Assembly: GCA_032158295.1 (NCBI GenBank)
Contig: CM063248.1
Span: 21,415,273 to 21,479,272, forward strand
Reading direction: 5' to 3'
Length of the DNA stretch: 64,000 nucleotides
Source: Pycnopodia helianthoides
Taxonomy: Eukaryota > Echinodermata > Asteroidea > Forcipulatida > Asteriidae
Shown here: one piece after another, positions 45,664-57,300 of the stretch
Position numbering within the stretch: position 1 is the stretch's first letter
How the letters are laid out: each line of letters opens with the position of its first letter
The notes under the pieces: model-generated
Seen by the model: the letters and a program-made list of their open reading frames with translations, nothing else
Databases searched by the model: none
What the model was told of the DNA's origin: nothing
Program-made: the position numbers and the translations under genes

Positions 45664-48114
45664 AGTCAAGCTTTCTAGACCTTTAGAAAGATACCTTCTT
45701 TGTAACTCTTACATACCTGTCCATATGAAAGGTGACATCTTTAATCCTTATCCTGATGATAAATACATAACTCCTCAACTGATTGAACAGTTGTGGTACT
45801 TTGTTTTGGCTATCTTGGTGGACTTTCCTCCCCTTAAAAAAAATGGCAGACTATCATTTAAACCCTCAAACAATGCACCTAATTGGGACAAACTTCCCTT
45901 CGATATGTTGTCAACACATGCTGACAAGTTTTCCCATAAATTAAAAGGGTTTGTTTTGCATTTTTGTCAACAATTTCTTTATCTAAGTGTGCTGTTTACA
46001 TGTCCAGGTATTGCCTGGGTAAATTTAATTGTTTGCTTAATTAATTTTGTTTTTTAATTTGGTTCATCTACCATTGACAAACCGATTTTGTAGACAACCA
46101 TGCTGGCAGAGTTTTCTCCTGCCCTTTCTAACCAAATCACTGTCCCATGTTGATTGACACCCTCTCTAGGACGTGTGTCATGGTCCAGCTTACGATTTTA
46201 TGGCTAATGAGCTGACCAGTGTGTACGATGTGGTTAAGACAATGGAAATATTAAAATATGTCAGCATGTGCTGACAACGTGCCTCATTTCAGGGTTTTAA
46301 TAACCATTTTAGCGTTATCACAAGTAGACAATTTATTGGAAACTCTTTAATAAAATAGGCATGTAAAATGGAGAAACAGGGAAACTCAAAAGTGTATGGA
46401 TAGTTTATTTTGCAAATCAAACTTTATTTGTTGTGGCACTTGCTGTAATTTCACTTGTAATATTTGTAACTGCTTTAACAATAAGATATATGTGCACATT
46501 TTGTTAGGATACTCACAAAGCTTGATCTCACAAAGCAACAAGATTTATCTTTGATATGTGTATGTTTGTTTGTATTATGACATCAAACAGTTGTTTTTTA
46601 TTCAAAGCGATTCAGTTTTATTAATTGACTAACTAGATGCATCTTGGTACTTTGTGTTTTACAATGCACAGAGATCGACTGATCCATTAAGCCCTACCCA
46701 TCACAGAAACATCCCCTTCATGGGAAACACATGCATTGCGAAACAATACACTGGGCCACACACAAAATGCATAACGAGCTAAAGTCCAAATTGACACCAG
46801 CTTATTTACAAAATGAGTAGTACATTCTATTTGCTGTTGTCATTGACCTACGCATGAAGGGACAGAGAGCTTAACAGACCAGTCTATTCCAGCATCCTTT
46901 TAATCTACGGGGGAAAAAAACAGCTAAGAAATTTAATTGCCGCATGATTACAAGGTCAACAAACTATAATGCAAAATGTTTGTGCTGGAGTGACTCTAAT
47001 GTCACTGAAACCATCTAACAAAAAGGCAAAATACTATGGTGTGTTATTGCCATGCTGGAACTATTGTGCATAAATATTTTGACGTGATATTTAATTAATT
47101 AAAGGCATTATTAATGACAAAATGGTCGCAGACAGTGTTCATGTTTTGTGTGATCAACCTTGCACGAAATAACGACCTGTGAAAATTTGGGCTTGATTTC
47201 AGCATGTAAAGACATTGTCCTTAATTTTGGTTGTTAAAACTGAAATCAGCTGTTGCACTTTTTTAGGTTTTCAGATACAGTTTTCTCAAATATGACTTCA
47301 TTTCAGAGGGAAATATTTCACAGGAAAAAAAAATTCTATTGTGAACTTCATAATCAGTAAGCTTTCAGACTAAAATTAAACAAAGATGTTTTTACAGTGC
47401 TTTACACACATATAAGGGTAAAACCAAATAATATTATTTATCCCAGATGCAACTGTTGCAGTACCTGCTGCTAAAATATAGGTTTTGTACTGCCTCTAAC
47501 TACCGGGCAACCTCACTGGTCTAGTTGGCAAGACGGGTTCGAATCCCACTCAAGTAATATGCGTGTGGATTTTTTTTCACAGGACTTGGGGGAAGTACTG
47601 AGTAAACATTGCTTTACACATATCAGTGTAAGGGTAAAACCAAATAATATTATTTATCCCGATGCAAATTTAACCTCTATTATATGTTTTTTATTCTCAC
47701 CAATCCTGTATAATACATTTAAAGTGAAAATAATAGTAAAAAGTTGTATAAATAATTTAGTTAAGGATATATTACAACATTAGTTTTCACAGGTGTAAAC
47801 TCATGTTTATCCTCTAGTTTTCAATAAACACACCATCCAACCAACCTGTAAACATTTTATCAAATTCGGTGTTGACAATTCAAGTGAAAACAGAAAACAA
47901 TTTTGTTTTGCTAGGTTTTTTTTGCAATCAAAATAAGTAACGGTGATTTTTGTTTTTTATTCAAATGCTTTTTTTCCTTTATGCTGACAGTATTACGGAG
48001 GGAAATTTCTTTGGAGGAGTGGAAATGAACTTCATTACCTCAGGTTTCATTTGTTAATTTTTTTCTATGTTGGGGTGAGGGTGGTTTGATTATTACTAAT
48101 CCTGTACTTTGTCT
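45664..48114. other. Spacer between convergent GEMIN8 and HNMT-like genes
   Basis: AT-rich, with a plausible GEMIN8 poly(A) signal AATAAA at 46349-46354. A 55-base segment at 47400-47456 (AAGGGTAAAACCAAATAATA...) repeats at about 47611-47668. Between them lies a tRNA-like fragment (GGTCTAGTTGGCAAGAC, GGGTTCGAATCCC). No further gene seen. Confidence 0.5.
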
Positions 48115-50554
48115 TTAAGGGTCTTGTAAGGGATGTCTTATGATAATGGCATAGTTGTCACCAATAAGGATGACTTCACCCCCTGGGCCAGTCTCTGAGC
48201 AAGAATCACCCCTCAAATACCCAAGAGCTGCTTCTTGAATCTCTGGGGATGCTTTGTCAATGAAGTCTTCAATTTGTGTCAAGAAATCAAGAAGAAGCTT
48301 GCCTTCATTGGACATCTTTTGGGTTGGAGCAAAGCAGGCAGTGATGTCACATCTGATGTGGATCTTTTGCATATCTGCAATGGGAATATCATATTTCTGG
48401 CACACCTCCTCAATGTCGGAAGAAGTATGATGTACTTTCCTCATGTTGACTTTAGTACGAAGATATCTAAAAAACTTGCCAAAACCTCTGTCACCTGTAA
48501 ATTCAAGAAACAGCTAGATATAAACTTAGCTTCTTCCAGCACATGCTTTTTCCCACCAAAGTAATGTCTTTTTATAGAAAAATCTATAATTGCGTCTGTT
48601 TGTTTTAACAATTTTTTTTAGTGTATGTACAGATTGTCTAAAACTCATTTTACTTCAAGTGATACTAAACCCAAGATGATCAAGTGGATGGATTACAAGT
48701 GAATTAATTATTTAATCAATTGTATTTTTTTTTAATGAAGTATGAAGATACCTAAAAAGTGACAAAGTTTTACACAAATTAAAGTAAAGGAATGTGAATT
48801 TACCAGACATAACTGTAATCAGCAAAAGACCCTCCTTGTGTAGCTTGCTGTACAGGCTCTTTATGGAGCTTTCTAAAACTCCCAAATAGTAAATAGAGTT
48901 GATGCAGCTGATAAAATGAAACTTGTCATCTTCCTTGGAGGTCTTCTGATACTCTTGATAGGTCTCTTGTCTGTATTCAAAGTGTACTCCATGGAGTTTA
49001 GCCGACTCTCTGGACATGAATGCTTTGTATAGTTGCATCATGTGAGGGTCAGGCTCAATTATGGTTGCTTTAATACAGGGATGCACTTTCTGTAGGTGAT
49101 TCAAAATCTTGCAGTCAATGATACCTGTATAAAGAAAGGTAAACATGTACCATATTCAGTGGCCAAGTTTGGATAATTTCTTTATATAGGCAAATGATAC
49201 TTTATTGGTATGATTATAGTACTACTACTATGGTTGGGTATTGTAAGCATGTTCCTCCCAAGTACAGCGGTGTAACTGAGGGGGGGGGGGGTGAGTAAGT
49301 GTTTCCCCAATTGATGTCCGTGCCCTCCCCCCCCCCTCACCTCCCAATTTAAAATCTGGACTTTTGAAATTAAAAATTTGCCAATTAAACATTTTCATTT
49401 TAAGAGTTTTTATGGACTGAATTTGTGTTTTAAAACTATTTTTCTATTTTCAGACACTGTATTTGTTTTACATCCACAGCAGATTATTTTATAACAAAAT
49501 GGTATAACAAGAGCACTGAAAAGCGGGATTTTTGAATTTAAGGAAATGCAACTGGAAGCTTATTATGATTTAAATGCATTGATGCACAAGGGGCATGGGC
49601 TATATTACAGGCATTTATATTAAAGGAACATTACAGAATTGGTAAGAACAAAACTTGTAAAATATACTTTTGATCACAGATTTACATAGGCCTAAAACTT
49701 ACACGGTCTAATGATGATAGTAGAAAACATCCCTTGAAATATTTCTGTCTGAAATGCCATATTTGTGGAGAAATGAATAAACTAATTTTCCGATTGGAGT
49801 TTATCGCTCAGTGAGCGGTTTATTCATTGTTGAACCTATATGATTTCCGTGCAAATGTGTAATCGGTTTTTCACTATTTTCTTGTGACCCAGATGGCTGA
49901 TCGATCTCAAACTTCTACAGGTTGTCAGTTTATGTATATGGTGGATTACATAAAGTGCCAGCAACTGTTTTGTTAGCAAAAACCAATTCTGTAATGTTCC
50001 TTTAAGCAAGTGGTTACATCCAATCTTGACAAATGATCCATTTTTATTATGAATATTTATTAATAATTAAACTGTTGCAGACTCATAAATATTGTGGTAA
50101 AAATTTAAGGGAATGCTCCATAACTGTTCGTAGTTGGAGGCCCCAAACTTTAAAAAACAATAACATTCATTTCATTGTGAGAATATATTTACATTGCGGT
50201 TAGCTGTGTAGATAAACTTATTGGATTAGTAAGTTACTCCTCAAGAACTAGCTGCAGATTGATAAGTTTCAACTGAGATTCTTAAGTTAGTTTCAGAGTA
50301 AAAAGAATGTCATTACCGCCTCCTGGTCCCACGCTGAGCACACTGAGTGTCTTTAAGTCGGCAAGTTTGATTGATTCGGCTATTGATGACAAACTTTGGT
50401 CCACCCACTCACATGCCCTCTCAATTCTACCACTAAGGTGGTTATACGTGTCGTGTGAATCTTCTTGATACGGACAACTTGAAACCAAATCAGTCCATGG
50501 CACCGACACACTTGTCATCGTTGAACTTGAACTAACACCAACAGATTCAGCCAT
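48115..50554 (-). CDS. Histamine N-methyltransferase-like SAM-dependent methyltransferase
   Basis: Minus-strand exons are 50317-50554, 48804-49124 and 48115-48494, with in-phase GT..AG introns, giving 312 aa (human HNMT is 292). Residues about 72-80 (LSVGPGGG) form the glycine-rich SAM loop, followed after the splice by ILNHLQ and an acidic strand end IIEPDPHMMQLYK. FHFISCINSIYYLGVLESS matches human WDFIHMIQMLYYVKDIPAT. The tail ITACFAPTQKMSNEGKLLLD with FLTQ matches human ISDCF..NENGDLLWDFLT. Transfer of a methyl group from SAM to a small amine is expected. In ungapped comparison the human histamine contacts Gln143 and Asn283 are Asn and Asp here, so the substrate may not be histamine. The start ATG is preceded by GCC and an in-frame stop. 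It is head-to-head with the formin gene. Confidence 0.9.
49277..49341. repeat. G-run / C-run hairpin in HNMT-like intron
   Basis: GAGGGGGGGGGGGGTGAG at the left and CTCCCCCCCCCCTCAC at the right pair across a loop of about 30 bases. Homopolymer G could also form a quadruplex. Confidence 0.7.
49620..50005. mobile_element. TTAA-flanked MITE, AGGAACATTACAG family
   Basis: TTAA-AGGAACATTACAGAATTGGT at the left and ACCAATTCTGTAATGTTCCT-TTAA at the right. The middle GTTTATCGCTCAGTGAGCGG is palindromic. It lies in the HNMT-like first intron. Confidence 0.9.
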
Positions 50555-51326
50555 AATTTACCACGACAGCTGACAAAAAGTACTTGGTCATATAAAAAAA
50601 CTAAACTGTGTTAAACTAATCCAGAGCATTGGCCCTATTTGTATGACGCCAATCACATGATAAAGACACCAAACTTTGTGAAAGCTTTCTGCCCCGCCGA
50701 TAACAAAAACTCCCTTCGTGGTCTAATAAACAACATCACCGTGTGACAAACAACCATACGTTAACGGTCGGGTCACTCAGGGGGCGCAGCACCTAATGGG
50801 GCCAGCCCACTGCAGGCCCAACCTTAATCGTGCACCTGAAACAGGGACCAACATAAAGCTCAACGCAAACTCTTCATCACTTGTGATTTAAATGACTGTT
50901 AGGGAATATAACAGAAAATTAACTGGAAACATTGTTACGGTTATTGCAATAAAACAAAGATCGTGTAGAACCGCTTCGGTATTAAGTGGCGGCCGCCAGT
51001 TAATGAAGTGGCAGCAACAACTAGACACGACCGCAACAAGGTGAACTGCAAGTTGAATCAAAGAGGTCGCCCTTCAAACACCTTGCTCGCTTTCGATCCA
51101 CGGAACATTTCGGGTTCGTGATTGGTTGATTGTAAGGGTCACGACCTCACATCCGATGGCGAAATACGAAGTGTTGAAAACAGTCAAAATGGGATCCTCC
51201 CATGTCAAAGTTTGCCGTATATACGGGCTTTACACATTTTTTTATTGAAGCAGACGGAAAATATTTGGGAACTCCAACTTAAGGCAAACGTTTCAGCGGT
51301 AACTGCATCTTGACGAGCCAATAAGT
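50555..51326. promoter_or_regulatory. Shared upstream region of the HNMT-like and formin genes
   Basis: The 770 bases between divergent start codons are richer in CpG than the surroundings (for example AACCGCTTCGGTATTAAGTG and GGCGGCCGCC near 50990). A bidirectional promoter is inferred from layout and composition only. Confidence 0.5.
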
Positions 51327-54300
51327 ATGGACAAAAAGGATATGTCAAAGCGCTCCAGTTTTGTAAGTAAACTTGGTTACGACTGTGTGTATACATGTAT
51401 GTACAGTGTTATGTTTATGTCATGTACATTCTCATCATGATCATGTACATTCATACTCTGTGGTGTGGGTGTGTACTTGTGTGGATTGGTATTTCCATCC
51501 ATACTGAAGTAGTTACTCATGAACTAACCAGTAACTGTATTACTATTTAATTTAGTAATACAATAAAATTTAATTATCAGAAAGTATTATTTCGAGTATT
51601 AATAATAATATTGAGTATGCTTTGCCAACTAAGTAAAAAGTAAAATATTCAATTATTTTTTCACTTCAGATTACACTACAGATTCAGTCTTCTTCAGAAT
51701 GTAGGAAAAGTAGGGTAGAATTTAGCCCAGGTTGGACTCCTCCGTCGCATTGTATGCCAGAGTCCAGGGTATAAAAAAGGTCATGTCACATTTACATGTA
51801 TACCTGATGCCGATGCTTCATTCCCATAATTCCTTATGTCTGGAATTCCATGCATGCTGGGTTCAGAATTGTTCATTTTATCCTTGGGTTACATTATTTT
51901 TGAAAAGAAAATGAAAATTGACGTCTCAATTGTGTAACTTTCTGTAGTGACTCCTATGTGAAAACTTGCGTGTTTTCATAGTATTCATAGTAGTATAGTA
52001 TTCACTTTGTATAACAAAATAACAGAGTATCGATACCAAATTAACACTAATCAAATGTTTTACTTCAGTTGATGAGAAAATTTATCAGAGTGGCTACGCA
52101 TTTCGTGCATGCGCACAAAAGCTCACACACCAAACGGTACAAGATGTTTACGACGGAAGCGTGGATCTTCTTTTGTATTTTCTGGAACAATATCACCTTG
52201 AGATATTCATTATTTGCGGACCCGTTAAAAGTATAGTTATGGACATGGAGATAAACAAAATTTCAGGTTCTTAAATCAGGTTAAAGTATGAAAAAAACAT
52301 TTATTTTATTCAACATCCAACAGCGCAAGCGCCAATTACAGGACGGATAAAACATTAATTTCTTTCGCATTGTAGAGAAGCTTTATACCCAGAACGTCAG
52401 TCGGTGCAACGGACACTGAAGTCCTACCAGGGCTAGGTAGAGTTAGAAATCCTACCCATGCAATGCATGGTACCGGTACAAATACAAAACAAATCCTGTT
52501 TGTGTTATGTCAGATGTGTGTGTAAAACTATACTTTTAGTATACAAAGAGGACAATGGTTCCCCAGCAGGGGAAAGGTCCCAAGATTGGAAGTGTCATGT
52601 GTACCGAGGACTAAAGTTTAACGAAAGGGATCCGGGAAAAGACATACGAGACAGTCCTCGCTTTGCTTTTGTGTACAAAACTAATGGGGGAGTCACTGAA
52701 AAATACCAAGTCCGAACAATGAGAGAACAAAGGGGTGTCCTCGGTATACACCATTTACAAACATGTGTGAACTTCATGTCTGTCTCTCATCCTATAACTA
52801 CACTGTACTACTCTAGCCCAGTGGACTCATCGGATGCAACATGCAATGCTACAGAGTCCAGGGTAGAAAGGTCCCCTGCCAGTTCCATTGCAAAAACAAT
52901 TAGGCCCCCCAAAAAGGGGTTCTGTTTCAGGTTCCCCGACCGACCCTAGTTTTTACGCCGCGACCCTAAACTTTTTATTCGGCTTTAAAAAAAAAACGGG
53001 GGGAAAATGGAAAAACGGGGGAAAAACGGGTGAACAAAAATAAATAAATATATTGCCTGGAAAAAAATGTCTGACTTTTACCAATTTAACATGTTTTAGG
53101 CAACACTGAAATAAAAACCAGAACATATCAAGAAAAACTTACAGTATCTCTGTGATTTGAGCCTGCGATGTCCAACGACTCGACAACGAGCGAAAAATAC
53201 CCACAATGCAATGCGCATCTCGCACGTGTGTACACGGTGCTGTGTGAAGCGCATTCCAAGGATTTGTGCAACCTGCAGATTGTGCACATTTTTGCCCGAT
53301 CGGCCGCTTGAACTGCCAATCTAAAGGGCGCAAATTTAAGATTGCGCACATTTTGCAAGGTCGGGCAAATTAACTGCCAAATCTGGAGAGCGCAAACTAC
53401 AGTTTGCGTGCACTTTTGCCTAATTCGCTGTGCAAATCCGTTGATTGCGCTCAACACATGAACGATCGTGGACGTATCGTCAACCGTATCAGAAATTTTT
53501 TTTTAAAATAAATAAAAAAACTTTCCGACCTATCGACCCTATTTTTAAATGACATGCAATCGGAAACAGAACCTTTTTTTTTTGGCCTTATAAAAAGATA
53601 CTTTCATATTTAATATACTGTACCTGGTTAATTGAACACTCATGTGTTTGTTAGTACCACTGTACAAATGTCCTACAAGATTCAAAATTCCCAAGCAGGG
53701 ATGACAAAAACTGCTCCAAAATCCAGCAAAGACCTCTTCATTAGTATACTTAAAACTCACCTGACTGAGGTACGCAGGAGATGTTGCCGCTTAGTATGGT
53801 GGTAAATTGTGTCAGATACATTTATTGGAAAGGAGAGCTAAAACTCTGAACCGATGTCCAAATTGGATTGTGCTGATTTCTGTCGTGCGTCAATGCTCGT
53901 GGAGCACATTCTACGGATTTGCACAATCTACAGATTGCGCTCTACTGGCAAAGCATGCGCAATCTGCAGATTGTGCAAATCCAAGCTGATGGAGGAAGCT
54001 GAAGCTTTGCTCACAGTCACAGTCACATAATATTTCTTTTCTGTCTTGTCCGGAATTCCAAGACAGCTGGGTTTAGAATTGTTAATTTATTCCATGACAT
54101 TATTTTAGAAAATCAAATTTAAATTGACATCTCCATTATAATAACATTGTAACATTTTGTTCTGACTCAGTGTGTGAGATCTTGCTTGCACACGTGCCCA
54201 CAACTTTCATACCAACCATTATAAGACAAGACACGGTCTAACGTTCATCACGCTCTTTGGTATCGATGATGAGAGTAATATCACCAAGTACTAATCTACC

Positions 54301-57300
54301 AAGTATAGTATTGACACCTTCACTTTATAAATTACAAAATAATGTAGTATCGATACTGTATTAATCAGATATGTTTGCCTCAGTTGATATGAAAGTTGAT
54401 CGGAGTTGTTTCATTTTCTTCATGCTTATTCTATCTCCTCCTGTCAAGGCAGCCTGGGTAGACACATTCAAACCGGGGACCTAGAGGACAATATGGCCCC
54501 CGATTGGGTAATTCCCCTGTTGGAAAGTGTGTACAAAACCGATAGGAGCTGTTGCCAAAAAGTTAGAGTACAAACAAAAGAGGGCCAAATAGGAGGTCCC
54601 TTATTGCAGCTGTGTGTGTGCGTGTTGAACTGTGTTTGTTGAATTTTGTTTGTTAAACTTGACTACTGACACTGAACTGACTGTGTACTGACTGTGAGTG
54701 ATTACTTAAGAATAACGTTACAACTTTACTTCCCTACTCAATATTTATTTGTACTATTTTAGATATTCTTTGAATTTTAGATATTCTTTGAGTTTGGCAT
54801 ATCATTTTTTTGAAGAACCTTCGCATGCAATGCTACACTTTGTACACAGATTTGATACTGTTTATTTAGGCTAAATTGATTAATTTATGTTTTGTAATTC
54901 GTCTTTTGTGTTTCAATAAACAAACTATAACACCAAGCAAATCCTTGCCATTTGATTGAAAGATTGCAGGTCAAGAGGCATTCATTTATCAAACCATATG
55001 GCCTACAGTACGTCATAGATCAAACATTTTGGTACCATTAACCCTGCATTTTTGTCCTATCCATTTTTGCTATTGTACACTAGACCGCAACAAGTGTGTG
55101 CACGCTTTATAAACAGCACTAAAAAATGTCCACAGGTGGTATTGGATGCCAAAACATCCTCGAATTGGATGTTATATAAAACAAATAATGAATGTGTTGC
55201 ATTCGTGCAATTGAGAGATTATTTGCATTTGTTGAAAGATGGAACTTTCAATTCGTTTACATTCCATCTTTCCACTGACGAAAATATTCTACCATTGCAC
55301 TCACAAACATTCATTATTTGTTTACCAATTTATACAAACAACCCATTTATTAGAATGACATCAAATTTTAGAGCTCACATTTTACATGAAAAAACAAAGA
55401 GAACTAAAAAAATTTGTCTGGGATTTTGAGGATCTGGCTTGTTTTGATTGCTTTTTAAAATTGAAATAAGAAATTAGTAACTTTTTGAGCTGTTTAAATG
55501 CTATTTTATTGTTTTTCAATTGAGTTCAGACTTCTATATTCTCTAGAGCTGGGTGATTGCACTACTAGTGGTCAGCTGTTAATGGTGCATGTATAAACTG
55601 AACTCTCAGATTAAATTAAGTAATTAAAATCAAAACACACAAGACCGCACCAAGTGTGTGCATGCGTAAATACACAGCAGTAAAAATTCCCTCATAGTGG
55701 ACGCATAACATACACAGTATAAATCCTGGGCATTATCTTAAATGACTTATGAAAAAAAATCACTTTTGTTATGAGCAGTTTAGCTTGGTTTCCCTCTTGT
55801 AACATAAGTAACATCATAATTATGGTAACAAAAGTTGGACCAGAGACGGTCCTAATTTGTAGGTATGTTTTAAACTCGTACTACAGCATGCAAAAGACAA
55901 GTGCACTGAACATTAACATTTATTTTGAAAACATTGTATTCCCTACTTTTTTGTCCAACTGTGTTTACAAGAATTCCAAGATCTGTGTTTACAAGAGATG
56001 AAGTACATGCCCCCTAATAAATAAAGCCTACAATTATGCATTGTCAATGTAGATGTAATAACTACAGTCTCTTTCCTTCATTGCCCAAGCATGCTGGATT
56101 TTATAGAGAAATTATTGATATTATAATACATAGTCTCACACAATGCCAGCTGCATTGTTGTTAAATCTGAAACAGATGTTGTCCTTAAGTAATGGTCAAC
56201 AGGTCAAAGGCAGATTATGAGAGTTTTAATTAATTAGAGTCAAATGGAAATAAAAATTATCAATAATAATACAAATAAATATTCCCCCAATCTTGATTTT
56301 CTTTAATATGACGATGATGATGAAGTGCTTTACTCCAGCAGTAGGTAAGGTTACAATTGGAGGGTACTTTCACAAGACTACCATTAGGCCGAGAGCATTA
56401 GCTTTAAGGATATAGCTCATAACAAGCTGATTTTTTTCAGGATAGGTCCAGGAACATGTCTAGATTAACAACCTAAAAGTCCCCCAAAATCCCCCTAACT
56501 CTATGAAATCTAAGACGGCGTCCAAAATGGCCGCCATTTTTTAATCTTATCATAACTTTGCAACCAGACATGTTGTAATTATACAAATAAAAGGTCTAAA
56601 TATATGTTTTGAGGCACAAGGAATCTGATAGAATCATTGTTTTGAGAATTTTAAACTCATTAGTACTCCAAAACCAAGATGGCATCCCAAAATGGCCACC
56701 ATTTATAATTACTTTGCAACCAGACATGTTGTAAACACATAGAACGACGTAGGGATGTGGAACTCAGTTCGTGAAGAATGGTTTCATTTTTAAAACTTTG
56801 ATCTCGTGGAGTTAAGTCGGTGTTGGCACTACATGTAGGACTTCTTTTAACTTCTTTGTCGCTTGTTTGGTTCGAGGTTACTGTTGACTACTGAACCAAG
56901 GTAGTGAAAGTTCTCAGCATTGTTCAAAACAGCATTTCTAAGGATAGAAACTAAAATGGAGATTCATTCAAAAAAATAGACACCCCCTAGGTCATTGATT
57001 CGATAATTTTATATTATTCTTTATGATCCTACGCAGAATGCAAATATAACAGGCAGGCAGGATTTTAGGATTAAAGTAGAATACAGTATTTGATATTGCA
57101 GTTGCATTTATTTTTTTTCACTGGCAGTCTTAAAAAGTGTATACGAAATAAATAAATATAGCAAAAACATATAAAGAAAACTACAAAAACAACAACAGCA
57201 CAACAAAATGTTCTTGTTTTGTGTACATCTAATCAAAAAAAGGAGACTTACAGATGTAACATATAAAAAGTATTGTCCAGAACTTCCCTCTCTTCTGCTA

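Noticed and set aside
52458..52949. 163-residue plus-strand open frame in the formin intron
   Set aside because: No recognisable domain, and it runs from unique sequence into a terminal-repeat element. The formin exons already join in phase without it.
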